DNA from: Herbidospora cretacea
Lineage (GTDB): Bacteria; Actinomycetota; Actinomycetes; Streptosporangiales; Streptosporangiaceae
Assembly: GCF_001570605.1 (NCBI RefSeq)
Contig: NZ_BBXG01000005.1
Location: forward strand, 62,001-126,000
Length of the DNA: 64,000 nucleotides
Direction of reading: 5' to 3'
Part shown: positions 37,774 to 45,846 of the stretch, one piece after another
How the letters are laid out: each line of letters starts with the position of its first letter
Position numbering within the stretch: the first letter of the stretch is position 1
The notes under the pieces: generated by a model
Told to the model about the DNA's origin: nothing
What the model saw: the letters and a program-made list of their open reading frames with translations, nothing else
Databases searched by the model: none
Position numbers and translations under genes: made by a program

Positions 37774-38447
37774 CGGGGCTCGCGCAGGACGTAGCCCACG
37801 CCGTGCACGGTGTGGATCAGTCTCGGGCCGGTCGCCTCCAGTTTCCTGCGCAGGTAGCTGACGTAGGTGTCGACGATGCTGGTGTCGCCGGCGAAGTCGT
37901 ACTGCCAGACGTCCTCGATGATCGAGGTCTTGGACACCACCCGGCCCGCGTGGTCGGCCAGGTAGCTGAGCAGGCGAAACTCGGTGGGCGACAGGCGTAC
38001 CGTCGCCCCGGCCCGGCGCACGTGGCAGCCCTCGACGTCGACCTCCAGATCGCCGACCACGACGGCGTGGGCGTGCGGGACGCCGGTGCGGCGCAGGATC
38101 GCGCGGATGCGGGCGAGCAGTTCCGGCAGGTCGAACGGCTTGGTGACGTAGTCGTCGCCGCCGAGGGTCAGGCCGGTGACCTTGTCGCCGGGTGAGTCGC
38201 GGGCGGTCAGGAACAGCACCGGCACCGGCGGCCTGGCCAGCTCGCGCAGGCGGCGGACGACCTGGAACCCGTCCAGGTCGGGCAGCATCACGTCGAGCAG
38301 GATCAGGTCGGGCCGCAGCACGCGGACCGCCTCGACGGCCTCGGCGCCGGTGGCGGCGGAGCTCACCTCGAACCCGGCGAAGCGCAGGGTCGCCGACAGC
38401 AGCTCACGTACGGTCGGCTCGTCGTCGACGACCAGCAGCCGCTCCAT
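37770..38447 (-). CDS. OmpR-family response regulator of the ABC-linked system
   Basis: 225 aa. Receiver with VVDDEPTV, phospho-acceptor aspartate in LILLDVMLPDLDGF and KPFDLPELLARI. Winged helix with SIVDTYVSYLRRKLEATG and the closing VHGVGYVLREPR. It starts 12 bases after the ABC permease stop and overlaps the kinase by ATGA. The adjacent ABC transporter is the likely target, as in drug- or lipid-sensing efflux modules. Confidence 0.94.
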   Translation of the reverse strand: MERLLVVDDEPTVRELLSATLRFAGFEVSSAATGAEAVEAVRVLRPDLILLDVMLPDLDGFQVVRRLRELARPPVPVLFLTARDSPGDKVTGLTLGGDDYVTKPFDLPELLARIRAILRRTGVPHAHAVVVGDLEVDVEGCHVRRAGATVRLSPTEFRLLSYLADHAGRVVSKTSIIEDVWQYDFAGDTSIVDTYVSYLRRKLEATGPRLIHTVHGVGYVLREPR

Positions 38448-38459
38448 GAGACCTCCTTC

Positions 38460-39215
38460 TCACACGTCCCGCCGCCGGAGCACCGCGTAGGCCGCCAGCA
38501 GCAGGAGCAGCGTCCAGACGCAGGTCACGGCGATGCCAGCCCATGGTCCCGGCAGGTCGGGGTCGCCGTCCAGGCTGAGCAGCCGCAGCCCGGCCGTGAC
38601 GGGCCAGTAGCCCAGGATCAGCCGGGCCAGCCATTCCGGATAGAGCGAGGCCATCGCCGGGACGAACACGCCGGCCACGATCGTGATGGTCAGCGCCCCG
38701 GCCGTGCTGCGGACCAGGCAGCCGACCGCCAGGCCGATCAGCCCGAGCAGGGCCAGCAGCAGCCCCGGCCCGGCGAGCACCCGGAGCATGCCCGGCTCGC
38801 CCAGCGGGGTGACGGGCACGTTCCGCGAGGTCAGCACGGCCCGGTTGACGAACACCACCACGAGCCCGGTCACCGTGCCGGCCACCGAGGTCGTCGCGAG
38901 GCAGACCAGGGCCTTGGCCGCCAGCACCCGGCCCCGGCGGGGCACCGTGGTCAGGGTCAGCGCCATCGTGCGGGTCTGGTGTTCGACGGTGAACGCCCGC
39001 AGGCCCAGGTAGCCGACGGCGATCTGCACGAAGATCAGCGGCCGGAAGTCGGGGGCGACCGCCCCGGTGGAGCCGTCCCTGACGTATTCGAGGGCCGCGG
39101 CGTAGCCGAAGAGGAGGGCGAACAGAGCGCCGAGAACGACGATGGCGGCCACGGTGACCCAGGTCGACCGGGTCGTCCAGGTCTTGGCCCACTCGGAGCG
39201 GATCGCGGCGGTCAT
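38460..39215 (-). CDS. ABC-2 family transporter permease
   Basis: 251 aa with six hydrophobic segments and the typical opening RSEWAKTWTTRSTWVTVAA, which marks ABC-2 subunits that modulate or export lipids and peptides. It is made together with the ATPase (ATGA overlap) and upstream of the regulator. The substrate is unknown. Confidence 0.9.
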   Translation of the reverse strand: MTAAIRSEWAKTWTTRSTWVTVAAIVVLGALFALLFGYAAALEYVRDGSTGAVAPDFRPLIFVQIAVGYLGLRAFTVEHQTRTMALTLTTVPRRGRVLAAKALVCLATTSVAGTVTGLVVVFVNRAVLTSRNVPVTPLGEPGMLRVLAGPGLLLALLGLIGLAVGCLVRSTAGALTITIVAGVFVPAMASLYPEWLARLILGYWPVTAGLRLLSLDGDPDLPGPWAGIAVTCVWTLLLLLAAYAVLRRRDV

Positions 39216-40081
39216 CGGGTCAGCTCCATGAAGGCCTCTTCCAGGGACGCGCGGCGGGGGGTGAGCTCGTGCAGGACGACGCCCTCTGCTGCGGCGACCT
39301 CGCCGATCCTCTCCGCGCTCAGCCCTCTGACCAGCAGTTCCGCACCGGCGGGGGCGACGTCGGAGGCGCCCTGGGTGACGAGCTCCCGGGCGAGGCGGCG
39401 GGGGTCGGCGGTGCGCACCAGCACCCCGTCGGGCCGGGCCAGCGCCTCGACGGTGGTGTCGGCGATCATCCGCCCGCGCGCCACCACGATCAGCCGGTCG
39501 GCGGTCACCGCCGTCTCGGCCATGAGATGGCTGGAGACCAGGACGGTCCGCCCCTCCGCCGCGAGCCCGCGCAGCAGCGTCCGGATCCAGACGATGCCCT
39601 CGGGGTCGAGCCCGTTGACCGGTTCGTCCAGGATCAGCACGCCGGGGTCGCCCAGCAGCGCGGCGGCCAGCCCGAGGCGCTGGAGCATGCCCAGCGAGAA
39701 CGCGCCCGCGTGCCGGTGCGCCGCCGCGGTCAGCCCGACCAGGTCGAGCACCTCGTCCACCCGCTGCCGCCGCAGCCGGTTGCTGACCGCCAGGCACCGC
39801 AGGTGGTCGCGGGCCGAACGGCGGGGGTGCACGCCCCCCGCGTCCAGCAGCGCCCCGACCGCCCGCATCGGCTCCGGCAGGTCCGCGAGCCGCGCCCCGA
39901 GGACCCGGGCCCGGCCGGAGGAGGGCGCGTCGAGCCCGAGGATCATCCGCATCGTGGTCGTCTTGCCCGCGCCGTTCGGGCCGAGGAAGCCCGTCACCGC
40001 GCCCGGCTCGACCGTGAAGGTGAGGTCGTCGACGGCGACGACGTCGCCGTAGCGTTTGCTCAAGCCACTGACTTCGATCAT
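39212..40081 (-). CDS. ABC transporter ATP-binding protein
   Basis: 289 aa. Walker A GPNGAGKTTT, signature FSLGMLQRL (S-L-G-M variant), Walker B VLILDEPVNGLDPEG, H-switch VSSHLMAE. A C-terminal part of about 80 residues ends LEEAFMELTR, as in bacitracin/lantibiotic-type ATPases. First gene of the operon ATPase, permease, regulator, kinase. The start at MIEVSGLSKRYGD is chosen; the open frame extending far upstream lies across the radical SAM gene and is chance. Confidence 0.93.
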   Translation of the reverse strand: MIEVSGLSKRYGDVVAVDDLTFTVEPGAVTGFLGPNGAGKTTTMRMILGLDAPSSGRARVLGARLADLPEPMRAVGALLDAGGVHPRRSARDHLRCLAVSNRLRRQRVDEVLDLVGLTAAAHRHAGAFSLGMLQRLGLAAALLGDPGVLILDEPVNGLDPEGIVWIRTLLRGLAAEGRTVLVSSHLMAETAVTADRLIVVARGRMIADTTVEALARPDGVLVRTADPRRLARELVTQGASDVAPAGAELLVRGLSAERIGEVAAAEGVVLHELTPRRASLEEAFMELTR

Positions 40082-40155
40082 GCGGCGAGCATGGGCCGTC
40101 AGGCTGCGGGCTTCCTGGGCGGTTCTGTGAGAGCCCTGTGCCCCTGTGGCCCGGG

Positions 40156-40986
40156 CTATCGGGGGATACGTTCCAGGATCCCGCCGGCGAAGACGTCGTA
40201 CAGGCCGGTCGGTTCGAGGTGGACGTAGCCGATGTGGCAGTCGCACTCCAGCTTCGGGCACGCCTTCGGGCCGAGCCGGTCCCGGTAGGTGCCGTCGTAG
40301 AGGTTGCCCAGCACCGACGGGACGAAGTGGCACCGCCGGACGGTGCCGTCGCCGTCGACGGAGACGACCGTGTCGCCGGTCCTGCACGCCCGGCCGGCGC
40401 TCAGGTGCGGGAAGCGGCTGTAGTGGAACAGCGGGTCGATCTCCTGCCACCGGGCCGCCTCCTCGTCGGTGTAGACGCGGCCCTCCTCGGCGTTGATCCA
40501 CAGGTAGGTGGCGGCGGGGAGGTCGGCGCGCAGGCGGCGGGCGTCGTCGAGGTGGGCCGGGTCGCCGACCACGCCGACGCTGTGGCGGACCTTCAGGCCG
40601 GTGACCTTGGCGAGGAAGCGGTCGTAGGCGACCTGGGTCGGGTGGTAGGTGACCCAGAGGGCCAGCGTCTCGGGGTCGGCGGCGTCCAGCCAGGTGGTGC
40701 GGGTGCTGAGGTTGGTCTGGATGGCGACGCGGCGGATGTTGGGCTGGTGGCTGAGCTCGACCATCGCCTCGCGGTACCACGACCTGACCAGGCCCTCGCC
40801 CCACGGCGTGAACAGGACGCTCAGGTCGTGGTCCTGGTCGCGCGTCCACGCGGTGAAGCGGCGGAGCGCGGCCCGGTCGGCGCGGAGCTGCTCGGGGGTG
40901 TCGCGGCGTTTGCCGAACGGGCAGTAGGCGCAGTCGTAGTCGCAGCTCGCCAGCGTGCCCCGGTAGAGGATCGTGAGGTGGGTCAT
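40156..40986 (-). CDS. STM4011-family radical SAM protein
   Basis: 276 aa. CDYDCAYCPFGKR is the CxxxCxxC-type iron-sulfur loop of a radical SAM enzyme. It starts within the first 25 residues, in a protein opening MTHLTILYRGTL. A cysteine-bearing C-terminal part (CRTGDTVVSVDGDGTVRRCH, then CPKLECDCH) suggests a second, auxiliary cluster. The family is named from the Salmonella STM4009-4015 region and has no known reaction. Last gene of the seven-gene operon; it overlaps the STM4012 gene by ATGA. Confidence 0.88.
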   Translation of the reverse strand: MTHLTILYRGTLASCDYDCAYCPFGKRRDTPEQLRADRAALRRFTAWTRDQDHDLSVLFTPWGEGLVRSWYREAMVELSHQPNIRRVAIQTNLSTRTTWLDAADPETLALWVTYHPTQVAYDRFLAKVTGLKVRHSVGVVGDPAHLDDARRLRADLPAATYLWINAEEGRVYTDEEAARWQEIDPLFHYSRFPHLSAGRACRTGDTVVSVDGDGTVRRCHFVPSVLGNLYDGTYRDRLGPKACPKLECDCHIGYVHLEPTGLYDVFAGGILERIPR

Positions 40987-42233
40987 CGGGCGTCGTGACC
41001 GGCCATGAGGGCGCGGACCTCGCCGGAGAACAGGGCGGGTCCGACGGCGTCGGAGTGGGCGAGCCCCTCGTCGGTCAGCCGGAGCATCCCCTCGCCCCGG
41101 ACCAGCCAGTGGCCGGGGACCGCCGAGACGTCGGGCTCGTCGCCGAAGCGGGCCCGATAGAGGGCCAGGTCGAGGCCGTCCTTCTGGAGCAGGCTCTGGA
41201 TCGTGTGGCGGCGGCGCTGCTCGGCCGGCGGGACGGGGAAGCCGATCAGGGCCTGGGTGAAGTCGTCGCGCCGCACGTAGTCGTCGATGATCGAGCGGAC
41301 GTGGCGGGCGCCGACGGCGTACTCGTGGGAGTAGTGCAGGGTGCTCGTGTACGACCGCGCCCCGCACCCCACACTCGCCATGCCGTCGGTCTGGCAGCAG
41401 TAGTCGGTGGTGGTGCCGGTGCCGGGGAGGCGGAACATCCGCATGGACACCTGTTCGTAGCCCTGGGCCAGCAGGAAGTCGCGGCCCTCGCGGTAGAGCT
41501 CCATCCGCTGGTCGTCCCAGTCGCGGCCGATCTTGCCGAGGCCGGTGAGGGGGCGGACGTACAGCGGATAGAGGTAGAGCTCCTCGGGCCGCCACCTCAG
41601 CGCGGTCGTCAGCGAGTGGAGCCAGGAGGCGGGCGTCTGGCCGTCGATGCCGTAGATGAGGTCGATGTTGAGGATCGGGAAGCCGGTCGCCCGGATCGCG
41701 TCGAGGGCCTGCTCGACCTCGGCCAGCTTCTGCGGCCGGACCGCCGAGCGCGCCTCCTCGTCGAGGAAGCTCTGCACGCCGATGGAGACCCGCGTCGTGC
41801 CCCGCTCCCTCAGCACGCCCAGCCGATCAGCGGTCGCCGTGGCCGGGGAGGTCTCCACGGAGAGCGGGATCGAGCCGTAGGGGACGAGCTTGCCGGTGAT
41901 GTCGAACAGCCGCCCGAGCTCGGACGGGCTCAGGTAGGTGGGCGTCCCCCCGCCGATCGCGGCGGTGGCGAACGCCGGGTCGAGCGCGCCGGACAGCGCG
42001 AGGGTCTCGCGTTCCAGCGCGTCGAGATAGGCCGCCACCAGGTCCTCGGGAGCGCCCGTCCGGGTGAAGAGGTTGCAGAAACCGCAGCGCATCTCGCAGA
42101 ACGGGATGTGGGCGTAGAACGACCCGGCCCGCTCGCCGCGCCACACCTCGGTCAGCTCGTGGCGCGGGTCGAGCGGGCGGTAGGCGGTCTTGTGCGGGTA
42201 CGCGTAGACGTAACTCTCATACGGACTGATCAT
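40983..42233 (-). CDS. STM4012-family radical SAM protein, HemN/HemW-like
   Basis: 416 aa from ATG at 42233. The iron-sulfur loop is FCEMRCGFCNLF. HemN-like features follow: GGGTPTYLSPSEL, VSIGVQSFLDEE, LNIDLIYGIDGQT and the C-terminal winged region (LQKDGLDL). It differs from heme-synthesis HemN in neighbours and C-terminus. The substrate is unknown; methyl or radical transfer on a small molecule made by this operon is inferred. It overlaps STM4011 by ATGA and STM4013 by 17 bases. Confidence 0.9.
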   Translation of the reverse strand: MISPYESYVYAYPHKTAYRPLDPRHELTEVWRGERAGSFYAHIPFCEMRCGFCNLFTRTGAPEDLVAAYLDALERETLALSGALDPAFATAAIGGGTPTYLSPSELGRLFDITGKLVPYGSIPLSVETSPATATADRLGVLRERGTTRVSIGVQSFLDEEARSAVRPQKLAEVEQALDAIRATGFPILNIDLIYGIDGQTPASWLHSLTTALRWRPEELYLYPLYVRPLTGLGKIGRDWDDQRMELYREGRDFLLAQGYEQVSMRMFRLPGTGTTTDYCCQTDGMASVGCGARSYTSTLHYSHEYAVGARHVRSIIDDYVRRDDFTQALIGFPVPPAEQRRRHTIQSLLQKDGLDLALYRARFGDEPDVSAVPGHWLVRGEGMLRLTDEGLAHSDAVGPALFSGEVRALMAGHDAR

Positions 42234-43014
42234 CGGAGCTCCGGTCGAGGACGAACTCGGCGTAGGGGACGGTCCAGACGACGTCGTGCGCGACCCGATG
42301 TCCCACATGACCGTCTTCACCGTAGGCGGTCCCGTGATCGGAACAGACGATCACGAAGCACGGCCGGCGGCGGGTCATCAGGCCGAACAGCCGGGGGACG
42401 TGCCGGTCGACGTATTCGAGCGCCGCCGCGTGCGACTCGATCGTGTCGTCGGCCGCGCCCGGCAGGTAGAGCCGGTTGGGCTGGTGCATCGCCGAGACGT
42501 TCAGGAAGAGGAAGACCGGGTCCTGTACGCCGTCCAGCACCCTCTCCGCGCAGTCGAGCTGCCGCTCGAACGAATCGGGTGAGGTGACCCCGAACGACGG
42601 GTCCCAGTGGCTCTCCTGGAACAGCCCCGGCAGCACCGACCCGAGCGGGCTCAGCCGGTTGAAGAAGCCCACTCCCCCGACGCACACCGTGCGGTAGCCG
42701 GCCTTCGCCAGCCCCGTGGGCAGGTCGGGCGCGTCGAAGACCCAGGTCCGCGGCGAGGTGGTGGCGCTGCCCGGGAAGGCCGCGGCGAACGGGCGGTCGT
42801 GCGGGCCCGGCGTGACGGGCGTCGGGAAGAACCCCGCGAACATCGCGGCGTGCGAGGCGAAGGTGAAACTCCCGGGGCTGTGCCGCCTCTCCCAGGTCAG
42901 GAAACGCCCGAAGCCGGGCGTCCGCCCCTCGGCCATCAGCCGTTCGGCGACGTCGTGGCGGAGGGTGTCGAGGGTGAGGAGCAGGATGTCGTGGGTCCCC
43001 ACGACCGCGTTCAT
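42217..43014 (-). CDS. STM4013-family alkaline-phosphatase-superfamily hydrolase
   Basis: 265 aa. ILLLTLDTLRHDVAERL near the start is the metal/nucleophile region (threonine in place of sulfatase cysteine), and FVIVCSDHGTAYGEDGHVGH carries the second metal ligands. This marks a phosphatase/sulfatase/phosphopentomutase fold. It probably removes or transfers a phosphate-type group in the pathway. It is cytoplasmic, with no signal peptide. Its start shares ATGA with the stop of STM4014. Confidence 0.88.
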   Translation of the reverse strand: MNAVVGTHDILLLTLDTLRHDVAERLMAEGRTPGFGRFLTWERRHSPGSFTFASHAAMFAGFFPTPVTPGPHDRPFAAAFPGSATTSPRTWVFDAPDLPTGLAKAGYRTVCVGGVGFFNRLSPLGSVLPGLFQESHWDPSFGVTSPDSFERQLDCAERVLDGVQDPVFLFLNVSAMHQPNRLYLPGAADDTIESHAAALEYVDRHVPRLFGLMTRRRPCFVIVCSDHGTAYGEDGHVGHRVAHDVVWTVPYAEFVLDRSSDDQSV

Positions 43015-44042
43015 GTCGCGCACGACCGCCACCCCGCCGCGATGGCCTTCGCCTCGCACTCGTAGGTGGTCAGCCCGCTCCCGTCGAGCGCGCCCAGGCC
43101 CGGCAGCAGGTCGCCGAACGCGTTGACCTCCGCGACGGCCATCGACCGCCAGTCCGTGCCGATCATCAGGTCGACCCCGGTCGTCAGGCTGCCGGGGAAG
43201 CAGGCGGCGGTCCGGGCGCAGACGTCCATCGCCTCGTCCCACCGCTCCCCCAGCCGGGACCGGATCGCCCCCAGATCACCCCGTCTGCCGCCCAGGTGCA
43301 GGTTGGTCATCGGCACCCGGCTCACCCGCGCCACCGCGTGGGTCGGCTCCCCGGCCACGGTCACCACCCGCAGGTCGAAGCACCCCCCGGCCACCGAGGC
43401 CTTCGGGAACCAGCGCTCGACGTGGAGCCCGTCGGGGGCCAGCGTGTCCACGATCCGGGCCACGGTTCCCTCCTCCGTGTACGTCCGCACCGCCAGCGAG
43501 TTGCGCAGGTCCTCCGTGGCCGACGTCACGGCCCGCAGGCGGGTCCCGGCGGTCTCGAAGGCGATCACCCCCGACGCGGAACTGCCGTGGGCGGGCTTCA
43601 CGAAGACCCGTGGCCACGACCGGTCCCGCATCACCTCCCTGAGCTCCTCGTACGAGGTCACGCTCGTCCCGCCCGGGACAGGGATGCCCTTGTTCGCGAG
43701 CAGCGCGTGGCAGCGGCGCTTGTCGAACATCGTGGCGATCTCGTCGACGTCGGCCAGCAACTCGCCGCCCGCCGAGGCGACACGCCCCAGCCCGGCCGTG
43801 AAACGGGCGTACCAGGTCGCCCCTCCCCCGGCCCGGGTCGGATCGCCCTCGCCCCGGAGCAGGGCGTCGGCCTCGGGGCTCTCGCCGGGCGAGTCGACGC
43901 GTACGAGCCCGGAGAGAGCGAGCGGCTCCCCGGTCAGGACACGGGTCCACGGGACCACGGTGACCTCGCCCAGCCCATGGGCCCGCGCCGCCGCGCCGAA
44001 CAGGTCGGCGCGGCGGTCACCGGGGGTGCCGACGACGATCAC
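43011..44042 (-). CDS. STM4014-family ATP-grasp-like protein
   Basis: 343 aa from GTG at 44042 (GTGA overlap with the preceding gene). The N-terminal part VIVVGTPGDRRADLFGAAAR is a Rossmann-like pre-ATP-grasp domain. The middle RVFVKPAHGSSASGVIAFET is the ATP-grasp lysine/glycine segment, and MAVAEVNAFGDLLPG near the end carries the metal-binding Asn. ATP-grasp ligases join a carboxylate to an amine or thiol, so a ligation step is inferred. The partners in this operon are unknown enzymes, so the acceptor is unknown. Confidence 0.87.
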   Translation of the reverse strand: MIVVGTPGDRRADLFGAAARAHGLGEVTVVPWTRVLTGEPLALSGLVRVDSPGESPEADALLRGEGDPTRAGGGATWYARFTAGLGRVASAGGELLADVDEIATMFDKRRCHALLANKGIPVPGGTSVTSYEELREVMRDRSWPRVFVKPAHGSSASGVIAFETAGTRLRAVTSATEDLRNSLAVRTYTEEGTVARIVDTLAPDGLHVERWFPKASVAGGCFDLRVVTVAGEPTHAVARVSRVPMTNLHLGGRRGDLGAIRSRLGERWDEAMDVCARTAACFPGSLTTGVDLMIGTDWRSMAVAEVNAFGDLLPGLGALDGSGLTTYECEAKAIAAGWRSCAT

Positions 44043-44986
44043 TCGCTCACCGCGGTGTACATCCAGCCGTCGTCCTCGTCGGCGCTCTCCTGCTCGGTGA
44101 GGTCGAGGTCGACCCCGCCGAGGGCCGAGGTCAGGCGGGCCGCCATGGCGTCGGAGAGGTAGTGGTGATGCAGGTCGAGGTGGCGCAGGTGGGTCAGCGG
44201 CTGGCCGCTGAGCAGCGCCTCGGCGCCCTCGTCGGTGAGCGTGCCCATCGACAGCGCGAGGCTGTCGAGCCGGGCCACGATCGGGGCGGTGGCGACGGCG
44301 GCGACGACGTCGTCCTGACGGTCGCTGTCCTGGAGTCCGAGGTGACGGAGGGCGGGCAGGTTGTCGCCGGTCAAAACAGGGGCCAGGTCGGCGACGGTGT
44401 AGTCGCCGCCGTACTCGTCGACGCCGAGCCACAGCTCCAGGTGTTCCAGAGCGGGGAACTCGCACCCCGCGACGCCGCGCACGAACGAGCCGCGCAGCCC
44501 GCCGGTCTCGGCCCGCAACATGCGCAGCCGTTCGTGCCGGACCGGGGAGATCTCCAGGCCGCCTCCGCCCCGGATCTCCAGGCGTTCCAGTTCCGGGAAG
44601 GCGGTCAGCAGGGGCGTGACGTCACTCTGGTTGATCCACGAGATCTCGTTCTCCTCCGACGAGATCGCCCCGAAGAACAGGGCGCGCAGCGCCGGGAGCC
44701 GGTGGGCCTCGGCGGTCAGCTTCTCCACGATCGGCTTGGCTTTCTCGGCGCCCCAGCCGAGGACGAGCGCGCGCACCTCCTCGGTGGCCACCCGCTCGAA
44801 GAAGCGGTCGAGGCCGGCGACCAGCCCGCCGTCGTCCATCCAGAAGTTCAGGTACCAGGCCACCTCGCCGGGCGGGTGTTCGCCCGCCTCGTCGAAGAAG
44901 ACCACCAGCAGACCGGCGTAGCGGCCTTCGTAGACATCGTGGGACTCGGGCCGTCCGGGCAGCGCGAGGGAGATCGGCTCAGTCAT
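44039..44986 (-). CDS. STM4015-family leucine-rich-repeat protein, paralogue 1
   Basis: 315 aa. An N-terminal alpha/beta segment (FFERVATEEVRALVLGWG) leads into repeats of the LPALRALFFG / FPELERLEIRG / FPALEHLELWLG / LPALRHLGLQDSD / LTHLRHLDLHHHYLSDAM type. The conserved SWINQSDVTPLLTAFP block is shared by all three copies. Probably a curved binding scaffold or substrate-carrier receptor, cytoplasmic. It shares ATGA with paralogue 2 and GTGA with STM4014. Confidence 0.88.
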   Translation of the reverse strand: MTEPISLALPGRPESHDVYEGRYAGLLVVFFDEAGEHPPGEVAWYLNFWMDDGGLVAGLDRFFERVATEEVRALVLGWGAEKAKPIVEKLTAEAHRLPALRALFFGAISSEENEISWINQSDVTPLLTAFPELERLEIRGGGGLEISPVRHERLRMLRAETGGLRGSFVRGVAGCEFPALEHLELWLGVDEYGGDYTVADLAPVLTGDNLPALRHLGLQDSDRQDDVVAAVATAPIVARLDSLALSMGTLTDEGAEALLSGQPLTHLRHLDLHHHYLSDAMAARLTSALGGVDLDLTEQESADEDDGWMYTAVSE

Positions 44987-45846
44987 TCGGACACCGCCAC
45001 GTAGAAACGGTCGTCCCGGGGCGAGAGGCGGGGATGCAGCCTGACGTCGACGCCCGGAAGCGCCTTCTCGACGCGGTCGGCCATCGCGTCGCTGAGGAAG
45101 TTGTGGTGCAGGTCGAGGACCTTCAGGTGACTGAGCGGCTGGCCGTCGAGGAGCGCCTCGGCGCCGGTGTCGGTCAGCGTGCCCATCGAGAGGTCGAGTT
45201 CGTCGAGCCGGGCGACGACGGGCGCGGACGCCACGGCGGCGGCGATCTCATCTTGGATCTCGCTGTCCTGGAGGCCCAGATGCCGGAGGGCGGGCAGCCG
45301 GTCACCGGACAGGATCGGGGCCAGGTCGCCGACGGAGGTGTTCCCGCCGTAGCGTTCGACGCCGAGCCAGAGCTCCAGGTGCTCCAGCGCCGGGAGGTCG
45401 CAGGCGGCGACCTGCCGGACGAACGAGCCGTGCAGGCCGCCGCACTCCACCCGGAGCACGCGCAGGTTGTCGTGCCGGAGCGGGGCCAGGGCCAGGCCGT
45501 CACTGCCGCGCAGGTCCAGCCGCTCCAGGTTCGGGAACGCGGTCAGCAGCGGCGTGATGTCGCCCAGCTGGATCCAGGAGATCTCGCACATCTCCGGATC
45601 GACGTCCCCCAGACCCAGCCTGCGCAGAGCGGGGAACCGATGGGCCTCGGCGGTCAGCTTCGCGACGATGGGTTCGGGGCCGTACTCGTACATCTCGGGC
45701 CACTGGTCGATGTCGACGGCGACGATGTGCTCGGTGCCACCCCGCTCCAGGACGGCGTCGATCTCCGCGAGGACGTCGTCGTCCTCCTCCATCGCCGCGA
45801 GGGTCCAGACGCCGTCGGTCACGTCGCTGAAGAACTCGTGGCTCAC
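44983..45846 (-). CDS. STM4015-family leucine-rich-repeat protein, paralogue 2
   Basis: 287 aa, clearly homologous to its neighbours from EISWIQLGDITPLLTAFPNL onward, but with a shorter, different N-terminus (MSHEFFSDVTDGVWTLAAME) that lacks the usual alpha/beta opening. The repeat region ends LDLHHNFLSDAMADRVEKAL. It may have lost or changed its interaction with the enzymes. It is overlapped by ATGA on both sides, so it is certainly translated as part of the operon. Confidence 0.87.
   Translation of the reverse strand: MSHEFFSDVTDGVWTLAAMEEDDDVLAEIDAVLERGGTEHIVAVDIDQWPEMYEYGPEPIVAKLTAEAHRFPALRRLGLGDVDPEMCEISWIQLGDITPLLTAFPNLERLDLRGSDGLALAPLRHDNLRVLRVECGGLHGSFVRQVAACDLPALEHLELWLGVERYGGNTSVGDLAPILSGDRLPALRHLGLQDSEIQDEIAAAVASAPVVARLDELDLSMGTLTDTGAEALLDGQPLSHLKVLDLHHNFLSDAMADRVEKALPGVDVRLHPRLSPRDDRFYVAVSE

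Noticed and set aside
40983-42233. Coproporphyrinogen dehydrogenase HemN
   Set aside because: HemN-like, but operon context (STM4011, 4013, 4014, 4015) assigns it to the STM4012 family instead.
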